Source of the DNA: an uncultured Pseudomonadales bacterium
Lineage (GTDB): Bacteria > Pseudomonadota > Gammaproteobacteria > Pseudomonadales > Porticoccaceae
Direction of reading: 5' to 3'
NCBI GenBank assembly: GCA_943788895.1
Contig: CALSRZ010000001.1
Span: 186,001 to 250,000, forward strand
DNA: 64,000 nucleotides
Shown here piece after piece: positions 1 through 12,921 of the stretch. The translations under genes and the position numbers were made by a program. The notes beneath the pieces were generated by a model, which did not search any database, was not told where the DNA came from, and worked only from the letters and a program-made list of their open reading frames with translations. Numbering within the stretch: the stretch's first letter is position 1; each line of letters begins with the position of its first letter.

Positions 1-1
1 A

Positions 2-160
2 GAGAATACTCAGTTTGCCGATACTCCTGTGGTTGTGCCCAGTGAGCGGGTTGCCGCTATAGCCACAGCGTTGGGTTACAGACGCGTGATTAGCGCAGAA
101 AATGCGCTACCTGAATCTATGTTGGCAGCTGTTCATAGGGCTCTCGATTCAGAAATATAA
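2..160 (+). CDS. hemD: Uroporphyrinogen-III synthase, C-terminal end (partial)
   Basis: Only the last 52 codons are in the window; the open frame enters at the left edge and stops at 158-160. The visible tail contains VVPSERVA followed by an alanine-rich helix, as at the C-terminus of HemD, which cyclises hydroxymethylbilane to uroporphyrinogen III in heme and siroheme synthesis. The identification rests mainly on context: hemX and hemY follow directly on the same strand, as in the hemCDXY operon of gammaproteobacteria. The fragment is short, so sequence alone would not prove it. Confidence 0.75.
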   Translation, partial: ENTQFADTPVVVPSERVAAIATALGYRRVISAENALPESMLAAVHRALDSEI

Positions 161-278
161 GCAGAATGGCTTTCTGTATTGGGCGTCTAAATTCAGAGGC
201 TAAATTGAGAAGCTATTGCATAGAAACCCCATCAGGGGCTACTCTTTAAGAAATTAAGCCTTTGATCCAAGAGGAAAA

Positions 279-1466
279 ATGGTGACGGATAAAAAAACAA
301 CTCAGGCTGCGGAAACAGCACCTAAGCAAGAGTCTAAGTCAGACGCTAAGGTAGCAAGCGCTAAGGCTTCTGCCGCAGATACAGCAACGGCGAAAAAAAC
401 AGCCGCTAAAAAACCTCCGGGTAGACGTTCTACAACAGCCGCGAAAAAAGGCTTTCCCTGGATAAAAACCTTCTTGCTACTAATACTCATCGGCGCCTTG
501 GGTACTGCAGGTTGGCTTGGCTGGACAGAGTGGCAAGCGCAAATAGAGAACAGGGCTGGCGACTCAGATAGTCTGCAGGACGATATGGCAGCGTTAGAGG
601 GCAAGCTGGAACAGCAGCAACAGCTGACCCGCCAGACGATTCAACAGCAGACTCAATTAATTGCTCAGCTAGAAGATCAACTCTACGCAGTTAAGCTAAG
701 GTTAAACTCCCAGGCCGAGCGAATCCTCCAGCTGGGTACTGCCAGTCGTGGTGACTGGATGCTCTCCGAGGCCGCCTACCTGATTCGCCTTGCCAATCAG
801 CGCTTGCAAGTCGAGCGCAGTATCGAGAATCCTCTGGCGATACTCGAGAATGTCGACAATATTTTCGTGCAGTTAAACGATCCCGAATTGATTCCGGTGC
901 GCAGAGCTTTGGCTGAGGATATAGCGGCATTGCGAATGACCGGCAAGATTGATCGCGAGGGAATCTTTCTCGAGCTGGAGGCTATCTCCGCAGCGATAAA
1001 ACAGCTGTCGATCATAGAGCCCGCCAGCCGCGCTAAAACAGCAAAACCAGTTGCAGCTGAAGATGCCCAGACGGCGTCGCTATTAAATATCGTAGAGCGC
1101 TTTAGTCAAAAACTCGGCCAGCTGATTGTGGTGCAAAAACGCCAGCAGCCGATTGAGCCGCTATTGACCAGCACTGAGCAGTCGATTATCCAAAAAAATA
1201 TTTATCTGTTGCTTGAGCAGGCCCAGAGTGCGCTGCTTAAAGAAGAACAGATTATCTACAGCACCAGCCTGGAAAAAACCGCAGCCCTCCTAACTCGTTA
1301 TTTCCAGTTAAACAGCCAGAGCCAGGCGCTAATAGAGCGACTAAATCTACTTGCTGAGCGTCCAGTTATTCAGGGCCTGCCAGATATATCTGGCTCAGTG
1401 GCTGCGGTTCAAACCATGCTGACCCTGCGTCAAAGTCGCATCAGTGATGGGGAGCAAGAGAAGTGA
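279..1466 (+). CDS. hemX: HemX family membrane protein
   Basis: A 395-residue HemX-type protein. The N-terminal ~57 residues are rich in Lys, Ala and Thr and should be cytoplasmic. One membrane segment follows at about residues 62-84, then a Gln-rich coiled coil (about 95-150) and a helical C-terminal domain. HemX proteins are often labelled uroporphyrin-III C-methyltransferase, but this one has no SAM-binding methylase domain; the family's role is unclear. The ATG at 279 follows an AGAGG ribosome-binding site. The stop overlaps the hemY start by 4 bases, implying translational coupling. About 120 bases separate it from hemD. Confidence 0.9.
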   Translation: MVTDKKTTQAAETAPKQESKSDAKVASAKASAADTATAKKTAAKKPPGRRSTTAAKKGFPWIKTFLLLILIGALGTAGWLGWTEWQAQIENRAGDSDSLQDDMAALEGKLEQQQQLTRQTIQQQTQLIAQLEDQLYAVKLRLNSQAERILQLGTASRGDWMLSEAAYLIRLANQRLQVERSIENPLAILENVDNIFVQLNDPELIPVRRALAEDIAALRMTGKIDREGIFLELEAISAAIKQLSIIEPASRAKTAKPVAAEDAQTASLLNIVERFSQKLGQLIVVQKRQQPIEPLLTSTEQSIIQKNIYLLLEQAQSALLKEEQIIYSTSLEKTAALLTRYFQLNSQSQALIERLNLLAERPVIQGLPDISGSVAAVQTMLTLRQSRISDGEQEK

Positions 1467-2683
1467 GAAGACTGCTTGTTCTGTTGATGCTGGCACTGTT
1501 GATCGGTGCTGCACTGGTCTGGGTTTTACAGCAGGGCAGTGGCTATATCCTGCTGAGTTTTTCCGACTTTAGTATTGAGATGAGCGCCTGGACCGGGCTG
1601 TTGATCTATCTGACCGCCACCGGCCTATTGCTGTGGTTACTTCTAACCTGGCGCTGGATAGCCGGCGCTGGCGGCTTTCGCCTGTGGTGGAAAAATCGTC
1701 GCAGTACCCGAAAAATAAACCAGACCGCCGAGGGCCTTTTACTGTTTGCCGAAGATGATTGGCAACAGGCGGAAAAACTTCTCTCCCAGTCGGCTGATAA
1801 GTCAGCAATGCCAGTGGTTAATTTATTGTTTGCAGCGCGAGCAGCGGCTGACAATAACCAGATCGATCAGGCTCGGCAGTTGTTAAAGCGTTTAAAAATA
1901 ACCTATCCAAAGTCCAGTTTTGTCGCCGATAAAGCGTTGGCAGAACTGCTGTTACTCGAAGAGAAACCTTTAGAGGCACTGCAGATTCTTAGAGGCATGC
2001 ACAGTAAAAAGCCCAGTGATCGCGGTCTACTACGATTACTGGCCGATGCCTACTATATGGCTGGAGACTGGGGCCCATTGCAGAAGTTACTGCGCGATCT
2101 CAAGCATTACAAAGTGGTTACTGGTGAAGCCCTGGCCAATCTTGAGCTGGATGTCTACTGCAGCCTCCTCGATGAATACAGGGCAGATACAGAGTTGCCT
2201 GTGAGTGAGCAAAAAGCCCTGTTGGAAGATATCTGGTATTACACGCCGAAAAAATTACACCGACATCCGCAGTTGATTGCCGTCTATGCCAATAGCCTAA
2301 GCAGAGTTGGCGCGCCGGAAAAACAGCAGGTGCTGTTGATCAAAGCATTAAATCATCAGTGGCATCCGCAGCTGGTAGTGCAGTTTGGCGAGTTGCGGTC
2401 GACAACCCCGGAAAAGCAGTTGATTCAGGGTGAGAAATGGCTGCAAAAGCATCGCGACGATCCCGATCTATTACTGGCGCTGGGACTTATCTGTCAGCGA
2501 CTGAGTTTTTGGGGTAAGGCGCGGGACTATTTGTCCGCGGCAGTTGCGCTGCAGCCATCGACCCAGACTTATATCGCCCTGGCCGAAGTGCTGGAGAAGG
2601 TTGGCGATAGCAGTGCCAGTGCTGAAACCTACCGCCGTGGCCTAATGGCTGCCCAGCAGCAGGAACAACAGCAAGAAGACTAA
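1463..2683 (+). CDS. hemY: HemY family inner-membrane TPR protein
   Basis: A 406-residue protein with two N-terminal membrane segments (about residues 3-22 and 40-63), a basic loop (KNRRSTRK) and a long helical region with TPR character. This is the architecture of proteobacterial HemY, encoded with hemX at the end of heme operons. It is not the Bacillus protoporphyrinogen oxidase of the same name. The start is GTG at 1463, overlapping the hemX TGA. The C-terminus ends in a Gln/Glu-rich tail. Its stop overlaps the stop of the convergent nfo gene by 4 bases, leaving no room for a terminator between them. Confidence 0.9.
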   Translation: MRRLLVLLMLALLIGAALVWVLQQGSGYILLSFSDFSIEMSAWTGLLIYLTATGLLLWLLLTWRWIAGAGGFRLWWKNRRSTRKINQTAEGLLLFAEDDWQQAEKLLSQSADKSAMPVVNLLFAARAAADNNQIDQARQLLKRLKITYPKSSFVADKALAELLLLEEKPLEALQILRGMHSKKPSDRGLLRLLADAYYMAGDWGPLQKLLRDLKHYKVVTGEALANLELDVYCSLLDEYRADTELPVSEQKALLEDIWYYTPKKLHRHPQLIAVYANSLSRVGAPEKQQVLLIKALNHQWHPQLVVQFGELRSTTPEKQLIQGEKWLQKHRDDPDLLLALGLICQRLSFWGKARDYLSAAVALQPSTQTYIALAEVLEKVGDSSASAETYRRGLMAAQQQEQQQED

Positions 2684-3528
2684 ACCGCCGTCTGGAAGCT
2701 GCGCAGCAGATCTATCTCATCGGCCCAGATAGAGGGGTCGATGGTTTCCAATACCAGCGGAATCCCGTCAAAGCGGTTGTCCTGCATAATAAATTGAAAA
2801 ACATTCATCCCCAGATTGCCGAGCCCGAGGCTGTGATGGCGATCGACCCTGCTGGAAAATTCCGAGCGCGAATCATTTAGGTGCATGCCGCAGAGATACT
2901 TAAAGCCAACGGTTTTCTCGAAGTCAGCAAAGACTTTTTCGCAGCCATCGGTGCTGCGCATATCATAACCGGCGGCAAAGGCGTGGCAGGTGTCATAGCA
3001 GATACCGACGCGGGTTTTATCTTCGACGCCGTCGATCATCGCCGCCAACTGCTCAAAACTAAAGCCGAGATTGCTGCCCTGACCGGCGGTATTTTCGATC
3101 ACCGCAGTCACGCCAGATGTGGCATCCAGAGCCAGATTAATTGACTCGCAAATTTTCTTAATACATTCGTCTGAAGAAATTTTCCGCAGATGACTGCCAG
3201 GGTGGAAGTTGAGGTAATGCAGACCGAGCTGCTCACAGCGCTGCAGTTCATCGACAAATGCCTCTCTGGATTTTTCCAGTCCCTCGCGCTCTGGATGACC
3301 GAGATTGATCAGGTAGCTATCGTGAGGAAGAATCTGTTGTGCCTCGAAGTTGTACAGTGCACAGTTTTCCTTAAACGCCTCAATGCTCTGTTGGGTCAGG
3401 GGTTTTGCCTGCCACTGGCGCTGGTTTTTGGTAAAGAACGCAAAGGCAGTGGCGCCAATTTTATGGGCATTAACCGGCGCATTTTCGACACCGCCAGCGG
3501 CGCTGACATGGGCTCCAATATATTTCAT
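2680..3528 (-). CDS. nfo: Endonuclease IV (AP endonuclease)
   Basis: A 282-residue endonuclease IV, close to the 285 residues of E. coli Nfo. It cleaves the phosphodiester bond 5' of abasic sites and removes 3' blocking groups in base-excision repair. Trinuclear zinc-site motifs of the AP endonuclease 2 family are visible in order: [35 protein letters not shown] and LETIDPS. It begins [18 protein letters not shown], typical of the family. It is monocistronic and convergent with hemY, with the two stop codons overlapping. Confidence 0.96.
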   Translation of the reverse strand: MKYIGAHVSAAGGVENAPVNAHKIGATAFAFFTKNQRQWQAKPLTQQSIEAFKENCALYNFEAQQILPHDSYLINLGHPEREGLEKSREAFVDELQRCEQLGLHYLNFHPGSHLRKISSDECIKKICESINLALDATSGVTAVIENTAGQGSNLGFSFEQLAAMIDGVEDKTRVGICYDTCHAFAAGYDMRSTDGCEKVFADFEKTVGFKYLCGMHLNDSRSEFSSRVDRHHSLGLGNLGMNVFQFIMQDNRFDGIPLVLETIDPSIWADEIDLLRSFQTAV

Positions 3529-3637
3529 AGACAGATATTCTTATATTTTAATTGCTCGTTAAAAGGCGCATGATAAGGCAACAAAAGCCCAAATTCATTA
3601 GTAGATCCAATAAGGGTTTATTGGCAGTCTAGCGGCA

Positions 3638-3651
3638 TTGATTGCCATCAA
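3638..3651. promoter_or_regulatory. FNR/Anr-type binding site
   Basis: The sequence TTGATTGCCATCAA matches the FNR/Anr consensus TTGAT-N4-ATCAA in all ten defined positions. It lies 76 bases before the hemerythrin start codon. If it acted as a class II activator site centred at -41.5, transcription would start near 3686. The match is seen directly; the regulation is inferred, and no fnr/anr gene lies in this window. Confidence 0.6.
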
Positions 3652-3663
3652 CAGCTATAGGTA

Positions 3664-3685
3664 TTAAACCTGTTAACAGGTTTAA
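3664..3685. promoter_or_regulatory. 22-bp perfect palindrome upstream of hemerythrin gene
   Basis: A perfect inverted repeat whose left arm is TTAAACCTGTT, with the right arm its exact complement and no spacer. It sits between the FNR-type box and the hemerythrin gene. No T-run follows, so it does not look like an intrinsic terminator. Its size and position fit a dimeric regulator's operator covering the presumed -10 region. The cognate regulator is unknown. Confidence 0.5.
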
Positions 3686-3726
3686 ATTGGATTACTGTAG
3701 AGGCAAAACTGAGAGAGGGGCAGACT

Positions 3727-4164
3727 ATGACCGATTTCGATTGTACACCTCAGGTAGATCTTGAGTTTATGAACGCAGAGCACCGCAAAGCCTTTGATGA
3801 TGCCAATGAGATTAAACGCCTTTTGGAGATTGCAAAAAGCGATTTAAAGGGGGTTGAAAAGAGCATAGATCGGCGTTTAGATCGGTTGCTAGCGGATACT
3901 CTAAATCACTTTTTTCTCGAAGAAAAGTATATGGAAGAGTACCAGTTCCCGGCGCGAGCTAGGCATCAACAGGCCCACCAGCAGTTTATGGAGACGATGA
4001 AGGTTGAATATAACCACTGGCAGTCCGAGCATAACCTGGCCGCTGCTATGCGGCTTGAGCGCTATGTTGATAAGGATTTCCCCGAGTGGCTGGTCAACCA
4101 TATAGTCACCATGGATACAGTTACCGCCAGCTATATAGCCCGCCATGGGGGCGGTGCCCTGTAG
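3727..4164 (+). CDS. Bacteriohemerythrin (O2-binding di-iron protein)
   Basis: A 145-residue single-domain hemerythrin. All expected di-iron ligands are present: His19, the H-x3-E pair His61/Glu65, the H-x3-H pair His80/His84, and the H-x4-D pair His125/Asp130. Bacterial hemerythrins bind O2 reversibly and serve in O2 storage, delivery or sensing. It has no signal peptide or fused signalling domain, so it should be cytosolic. The ATG follows GAGAGGGG. It appears monocistronic; the next gene, mnmC, is convergent 10 bases away. An FNR-type box and a 22-bp palindrome upstream suggest oxygen-responsive expression. Confidence 0.93.
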   Translation: MTDFDCTPQVDLEFMNAEHRKAFDDANEIKRLLEIAKSDLKGVEKSIDRRLDRLLADTLNHFFLEEKYMEEYQFPARARHQQAHQQFMETMKVEYNHWQSEHNLAAAMRLERYVDKDFPEWLVNHIVTMDTVTASYIARHGGGAL

Positions 4165-4174
4165 AGCCAAGGCT

Positions 4175-5449
4175 TTAAATACGCTTTCTTTTTAAGTCGC
4201 GAATAATAAATCGCGCCGGATTGATGGCGTTTAATAATGCCTGTTCCAGCACTGGCGTCTCACCGGCAATCTGTGCCGCCAGTACCTCGGCAGTCAGGGG
4301 CGCATAACTCAGCCCCCGCGATCCCATACCGCAATTAACATAGAGATTGGGCAGGTAACTGCCGCGAGTGGGTAGTACTGTTTTCGCATCGCGGCGCAGG
4401 ATAGCGTAGTCCTTAAGCATTTCCGGCACATTGGGCAGAGGGCCAGAAATTGGCAAGTAATCCGGTGTGGTGCAGCGGAAGTTGGCGCGTCCGCTAAGGC
4501 TTTCAATAGCCGGCTCACCCAGAGCTGCAGCCAGTCCCGGATCGGTGGCGCTGATCTGGGCAATATTGGTCTGGTGATCCTGATCGCGAACCTCGCGGGT
4601 AAAAATATCTTTGTTATAGGTCGCGCCGCAGCTGTGCAGGCCATTTTCGGCGGGGGTGAAATAACCCTCACCACAGATAACCGTTTGCAGCTGACTGCTC
4701 TCGGCAGTGCAGGGTAACTGGCTGATCTGGCCGCGTATTTTTCGCAGCGGCAAATACTCGCTCTGGGCAAAGTTTTTACAATCAAAGGCACTGGCAATTA
4801 CTACAGTTTCACTGTTTAAGATGCACAGCCCAGCGCTATCTTTTAACGCCCAACTGTTTTTGTCTTTGTCGTGATCGAGGCTGTGAATATCGGCCTGGAT
4901 CAGGGGGATATTATGGGTCTCCAATAGCTGCTGGCAGATCAGAGCCGGCGGCAGCCAGCCGAGCTGGGGAAAATAGAGGGCGGTTTTTGCACGCAGCGGA
5001 ATACCGGCCAGCTTGCAGAGTTGTTTATTGTCGACGGATTGGACTATCTCTGGCCGGTCGGCAAAGCGCTGACTGATCTGGGCAAAATCCTCAACCTTTT
5101 TAGGGCTCTCCGGCACCACCAGAATACCGCACTGCTTTCCCAGTCCACGATCCCAGAAGGGTTGATAGTAGTCGCTACAAAACTGGATTGCAGCCAGATT
5201 AACCCGCGGTAAAACATCATCTCGTGGCGACAGTTTTGGGTAGACAATTCCCTGAGAATTTCCCGAGGCCTCGGCGCCAGCATGGGGGTGGCGATCGACA
5301 ACGGTTACCTTAAAGCCGCGGCGCTGCAAAGCCACCGCCGCAGTGCAGCCAGCGATACCGGCACCGATAATAGTGACTTCTTTAGTAATAATAGGGGCGG
5401 GCTGTTTTACCAGATACCAGGGCAGTTCGGTTATTCGATCGTCACTCAT
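4175..5449 (-). CDS. mnmC: Stand-alone MnmC oxidoreductase domain (FAD-dependent cmnm5U34 demodification)
   Basis: The 424 residues correspond to the C-terminal half of bifunctional MnmC, which converts 5-carboxymethylaminomethyl-uridine at tRNA position 34 to 5-aminomethyl-uridine. Visible motifs are the FAD dinucleotide-binding GAGIAG, EASGNSQG followed by YPKLS, GSRGLSYAPL and the MnmC-like ending NPARFIIRDLKR. The SAM methyltransferase half is absent: immediately upstream is a flavodoxin whose TAA stop shares its last A with this ATG at 5449. The N-terminal PW motif matches the linker where the full-length enzyme would join. A longer start at 5485 is possible but would lie inside the flavodoxin gene. 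Whether a separate methyltransferase exists elsewhere is unknown. Confidence 0.85.
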   Translation of the reverse strand: MSDDRITELPWYLVKQPAPIITKEVTIIGAGIAGCTAAVALQRRGFKVTVVDRHPHAGAEASGNSQGIVYPKLSPRDDVLPRVNLAAIQFCSDYYQPFWDRGLGKQCGILVVPESPKKVEDFAQISQRFADRPEIVQSVDNKQLCKLAGIPLRAKTALYFPQLGWLPPALICQQLLETHNIPLIQADIHSLDHDKDKNSWALKDSAGLCILNSETVVIASAFDCKNFAQSEYLPLRKIRGQISQLPCTAESSQLQTVICGEGYFTPAENGLHSCGATYNKDIFTREVRDQDHQTNIAQISATDPGLAAALGEPAIESLSGRANFRCTTPDYLPISGPLPNVPEMLKDYAILRRDAKTVLPTRGSYLPNLYVNCGMGSRGLSYAPLTAEVLAAQIAGETPVLEQALLNAINPARFIIRDLKRKRI

Positions 5450-5982
5450 TAAAGAGTGCCAAACTCGCCGATAATCTGTGTACACCAGCGGGCGATAAAT
5501 TCATCGGTTAATTCAAGCTGATTTTCATCGTCCAGAGGCAGGCCGACAAATTGTTGTTTATCCGGGGTAAGGGCTTTGGATTCATCAAAGTCATAACCCT
5601 GATTGGGCCATGCGCCGACCATATTGGCACCCTGATTTTTAACCTTGGCCCAAAGATAGCCCAGCGCATCCTGAAACCATTCCGGGTAGCCAATCTGGTC
5701 GCCGAGTCCGTAGACCGCGACCTGTTTACCCGAGAAATCGATAAGGTCGAGCTGATCCCAGTGGGTCTCCCAATCTTCCTGCAGCTCACCGTAATCCCAG
5801 GTGGGTATACCCAGAATCAGATAGTCGTAGTCCGCCATTAGGCTAAGAGGATGATCGGCAATATTGTGCAGGCTGACACTGTGGTTTTTAAAGTTGCTAT
5901 TGATCTGCTCGCAGATCTTTTCCCCTGCCATCTCGGTGTAGCAGGTCGAGCTGCCATAAAATAAGCCAATTTTTACTGTCAT
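5449..5982 (-). CDS. Flavodoxin (FldA/FldB type)
   Basis: A 177-residue long-chain flavodoxin, an FMN-binding electron carrier. The N-terminal phosphate loop reads GLFYGSSTCYTEMAG. The isoalloxazine-binding loops are GIPTWDYGELQEDW and YGLGDQIGYPEWFQDA. An extra C-terminal loop typical of long-chain flavodoxins is present. It lies upstream of the MnmC oxidoreductase with a one-base stop/start overlap, so the two proteins are made from one message. This raises the possibility, by inference only, that flavodoxin is a redox partner of MnmC. FldA and FldB are not distinguishable here. Confidence 0.92.
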   Translation of the reverse strand: MTVKIGLFYGSSTCYTEMAGEKICEQINSNFKNHSVSLHNIADHPLSLMADYDYLILGIPTWDYGELQEDWETHWDQLDLIDFSGKQVAVYGLGDQIGYPEWFQDALGYLWAKVKNQGANMVGAWPNQGYDFDESKALTPDKQQFVGLPLDDENQLELTDEFIARWCTQIIGEFGTL

Positions 5983-6082
5983 TATGTTGTTTTCACTATT
6001 TTGTTTTTACTAGTGGCAATTCTCAAGCTGAAGGTTGAATACTCTGCCACTACAGCGCTTTTCGCCATAATACCTATGAGAT

Positions 6083-6547
6083 TTAGCTGCCGCCAGAAAA
6101 GCCCAATTGCCGCCAGGCTTCATAGGTGACAATAGAGACGGTATTAGAGAGATTTAGGCTGCGACTATCCTTCTGCATCGGCAGGCGCAAGACATTGCCA
6201 CTGCCCACGCCATTGCGGATATCTTCAGGTAAGCCCCTGGTTTCAGGGCCAAATAGCAGCGCATCGCCGGGTTGATAACGGGCCGCTGAGTAACAGACCG
6301 ACCCCTTGGTGCTCAGAGCATAGATATTTTTTGGCTGACAGCTGCTGATATAGGCATTCCAGTGGGCATGAACTTTTAGCGACTGAAACTCCTGATAGTC
6401 GAGACCGGCGCGACGCAGTTTTTTATCGTCGAGATCAAATCCAAGCGGTTCAATCAGGTGCAGGCGAAAACCGGTATTGGCGCAGAGGCGAATAATATTG
6501 CCGGTGTTCGGTGGAATTTCCGGTTGGTAGAGAACAATATCTAACAT
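6083..6547 (-). CDS. trmL: tRNA (cytidine/uridine-34 2'-O)-methyltransferase TrmL
   Basis: A 154-residue SPOUT methyltransferase (E. coli TrmL 157). TrmL 2'-O-methylates the wobble base of tRNA-Leu isoacceptors. Family motifs are [18 protein letters not shown] at the N-terminus, [11 protein letters not shown], and the knot region RLPM followed by [16 protein letters not shown]. The ATG at 6547 is chosen because the protein then begins [11 protein letters not shown], as in the family; a start at 6589 would overlap gcvR and add 14 unlikely residues. It is 28 bases downstream of gcvR on the same strand. Confidence 0.94.
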   Translation of the reverse strand: MLDIVLYQPEIPPNTGNIIRLCANTGFRLHLIEPLGFDLDDKKLRRAGLDYQEFQSLKVHAHWNAYISSCQPKNIYALSTKGSVCYSAARYQPGDALLFGPETRGLPEDIRNGVGSGNVLRLPMQKDSRSLNLSNTVSIVTYEAWRQLGFSGGS

Positions 6548-6575
6548 AGGTAATAGAATCTGTTTAAGAGTCTGT

Positions 6576-7088
6576 TTAAGACTCGACAACCTCCACCATC
6601 AGATCGTCGGAGAGGCTCTCCAACAACTGGGTCAGCTGCTCTTCAGACATACCGGCGGGCAGCTGCGTGTAGGCGTGGGCATAAAACATCATGCCGGCAG
6701 ACATGGGTGCGCTTTCGCAGAAAGTTTCCAGTGAGACCAGATTGACCTGATGGCTGGCCAGCAGCGAGGATATCTCGCCGACAATACCAGAGCGGTCATT
6801 GGCAACAATTTCCAGGCAGCTGATATGGGCTTCATCATCAGACTGCGGGCCGCTATTTTCGACAGTAATCTTAATACCCTGATCGGCCAGCGCAGCTAAA
6901 TCCTGCTCGAGAGGCTGCTGTGCCGCCGCATCCACTTCAACCATCAGAATGCCGGCAAACTTGCCAGCCAGTCGAGCCATGCTACTTTCCATCCAGTTGC
7001 CGCCATGCTTACTAATGGTCTGGGCGACCTGCTCAACGATGCCGGCGCGATCGTCAGAGATAATGGTTAGTACTAAATAGTTGCTCAT
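6576..7088 (-). CDS. gcvR: Glycine cleavage system repressor GcvR-like, tandem ACT domains
   Basis: A 170-residue protein made of two ACT domains, about residues 4-80 and 90-165. Each starts with the DRAGI/DRSGI motif, as in GcvR, which binds GcvA and represses the glycine cleavage operon when glycine is low. It lacks a DNA-binding domain, as expected. The ATG at 7088 is preceded by AGGAG. It is divergent from yheU, with an 86-base shared upstream region, and probably co-transcribed with trmL. Neither gcvA nor gcvTHP is in this window, so the regulatory target is inferred from the family. Confidence 0.85.
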   Translation of the reverse strand: MSNYLVLTIISDDRAGIVEQVAQTISKHGGNWMESSMARLAGKFAGILMVEVDAAAQQPLEQDLAALADQGIKITVENSGPQSDDEAHISCLEIVANDRSGIVGEISSLLASHQVNLVSLETFCESAPMSAGMMFYAHAYTQLPAGMSEEQLTQLLESLSDDLMVEVVES

Positions 7089-7174
7089 TTTTGACTCCTA
7101 GTCTTAACTGCGCATGATTATCGCACTATTATGCACATCACAGTGTTTTTAAACAGACTAAGGGTAAACGTTAA

Positions 7175-7450
7175 GTGATTGAAATTCCTGCTGAGAGATT
7201 GAGCGCCGATATTCTGCGTGCGGTTATCGAAGAATTTATTCTTCGTGAAGGCACCGACTATGGCTCCCATGAAGTCAGCCTGGAAAATAAAATCGATCAG
7301 GTAAGGGGTCAGTTAAGTCGAGGTGAGGTATTGATTACCTTTGATCCGGCCACTGAAAACTGCAACCTGTTAACCCGCAATCAGTTCCAGAGATATGAAT
7401 CCGAGCAACAGCAGCAAAATCAGGATCAACAGTCGGGGTCGGAATTTTGA
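7175..7450 (+). CDS. yheU: YheU (UPF0270) family protein
   Basis: A 91-residue protein of the YheU family, whose function is unknown. The family core EFILREGTDYG followed by SLENKIDQVRGQL is clear, and the extra ~15 C-terminal residues are Gln-rich. Translation starts at GTG 7175. The TGA stop overlaps the TTG start of tilS, so the two are probably translationally coupled. Confidence 0.88.
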   Translation: MIEIPAERLSADILRAVIEEFILREGTDYGSHEVSLENKIDQVRGQLSRGEVLITFDPATENCNLLTRNQFQRYESEQQQQNQDQQSGSEF

Positions 7451-8808
7451 GCAGGGCAATTGTTAAAGCCAAGCGCGAGCTCAGCGCCAGCGCAGTATTT
7501 GCCAATTGGCAGGAGCAGCTCGACAGCGCGCCACAGATTTTAGTCGGCCTCAGCGGCGGTCTCGATTCTTCGGTTCTATTAAGTCTGGTCTGTGAAGTGG
7601 TGGCAGCCGAGAAAATTACCGCAGTGCATATCAATCATGGCCTATCGCCAAATGCCGATCACTGGCAGCAGCAGAGCGCTGAGTTCTGTCGATCTCTGGG
7701 TGTACGATTGCACGCTGAGTCGGTGACTGTTCTTGAAGTTGGTGGCGGCCTTGAGTCCGCGGCTCGCGATGCCCGCTACACAGTGTTTGAAAAGCTGATT
7801 GTCGAAGAGGGTATTTTACTCCTCGGTCATCATGCCGATGATCAGGTTGAGACCGTACTCTATAGACTGTTGCGCGGATCTGGGCCAAAAGGTCTGGCGG
7901 GGATTCCAGTTACTCGCCCACTGGGGCACGGGAAATTATTAAGGCCGCTGTTGGATTGGCCAAAAATTGCTCTGGAGAACTGGGCGAGCAGAAAACAGCT
8001 GCGCTGGATTGAAGATGAGAGCAATCAGCAAGACAGGTTTGATCGCAACTATCTGCGGCGTCGGGTTGTACCCGCACTGGCTGAGCGCTGGCCCGATTAT
8101 ATTCAGGGCGTTACTCGCTCGGCTCAACACAGTCACGAGGCCGATCAGCTTGCTGAATCTGTGGCATGGACTGATCTGGAAGATCTGGATGTTAGACCCG
8201 AACGCGCCGGTTTGTCGCTGTCACTAACAAAGTTTAATCAGCTCGAGTCACTGCGACAGAGAAACTTACTGCGCTACTGGCCGACTTTTTATCGCCTTGC
8301 CGCCCTTGGCCCAAACCTTGTCGATGAGGTTTTAAACTCCCTGGTAAGCGCCCGGGAAGATAGTGAGCCAAAGGTAGTGCGCGCAGAAATCCAACTCTGC
8401 CGCTACCGTGATCGACTGTATTTACTGAATCTTAGCGGGCGGCCAAAAATGGCTGATGATGTCTGTCTGTTTTGGCATGCCGATGAGTTGTTGGTGCTGC
8501 CCGATGGCACTCACCTGAGTGCTGAGCGGGTTCGCGGCGAAGGCCTGCGGATCGACGATGTCAGTCAGCTGAGCCTGCGCTTTCGTCAGGGTGGTGAACG
8601 CTGTCAGCCGGCCGGCAGGGATCGCTCCAACAGCCTAAAAAAATTACTTCAGGAATATGCTCTTGAGCCTTGGTGGCGAGAGCGAATCCCACTTTTTTAT
8701 ATCGAGGAGCAGCTGGTTGCTGTGGGCGATTTATGGGTTTGTCAGGGCTGGCAATGTGGCGCTGATGAAGAGGGCTTAAAAATCACCTGGCAGACAAACT
8801 CTCTGTAG
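7447..8808 (+). CDS. tilS: tRNA(Ile)-lysidine synthetase
   Basis: A 453-residue TilS, the PP-loop ATPase that attaches lysine to C34 of tRNA-Ile2 (anticodon CAU), changing decoding from AUG to AUA. The ATP-pyrophosphatase loop SGGLDSS is near residue 35; AVHINHGLSPNAD and the HHADDQVET/LLRGSGPKGLAG segments follow. The C-terminal TilS domain has RQGGERCQPAGR and SLKKLLQE. The start is TTG at 7447, overlapping the yheU stop; a later start would cut little before the P-loop. Length is slightly above E. coli (432). Confidence 0.95.
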   Translation: MSRAIVKAKRELSASAVFANWQEQLDSAPQILVGLSGGLDSSVLLSLVCEVVAAEKITAVHINHGLSPNADHWQQQSAEFCRSLGVRLHAESVTVLEVGGGLESAARDARYTVFEKLIVEEGILLLGHHADDQVETVLYRLLRGSGPKGLAGIPVTRPLGHGKLLRPLLDWPKIALENWASRKQLRWIEDESNQQDRFDRNYLRRRVVPALAERWPDYIQGVTRSAQHSHEADQLAESVAWTDLEDLDVRPERAGLSLSLTKFNQLESLRQRNLLRYWPTFYRLAALGPNLVDEVLNSLVSAREDSEPKVVRAEIQLCRYRDRLYLLNLSGRPKMADDVCLFWHADELLVLPDGTHLSAERVRGEGLRIDDVSQLSLRFRQGGERCQPAGRDRSNSLKKLLQEYALEPWWRERIPLFYIEEQLVAVGDLWVCQGWQCGADEEGLKITWQTNSL

Positions 8809-8970
8809 AATCCTGCAACCCTTTCTGTTAATCTACTCTCCCATCTTGGGTAGGGTGGGTCTCGACCATTTTCATGGTCAAACAAGCCTTTCACAATTAC
8901 AATTTTTTTAGATTCAGCGCTTTATAAAGTGAGTTTCAGATTCACTGTGTAAAGGGTTTATGGGTCGTGA

Positions 8971-11483
<2,513 letters not shown>

Positions 11484-11564
11484 AGATTCTTAAGACCTAA
11501 TTAAGTCATAAATTTAACCATTTTAATTGCAGTAAATAGTCGAAATTATTGGAGAAAATAGTAA

Positions 11565-12857
<1,293 letters not shown>

Positions 12858-12921
12858 ACCAGGCTGTTTCATAGTGCGCAGGTTTGCGTGCAAATTTTGT
12901 CAAAGCGAATAGAATGCTTCT

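Noticed and set aside
8864-8879. A 6-bp hairpin GACCAT-tttc-ATGGTC upstream of pyrG as a terminator or attenuator
   Set aside because: The stem is short and not directly followed by a T-run; no leader peptide or repeated C-tract slippage site is evident.
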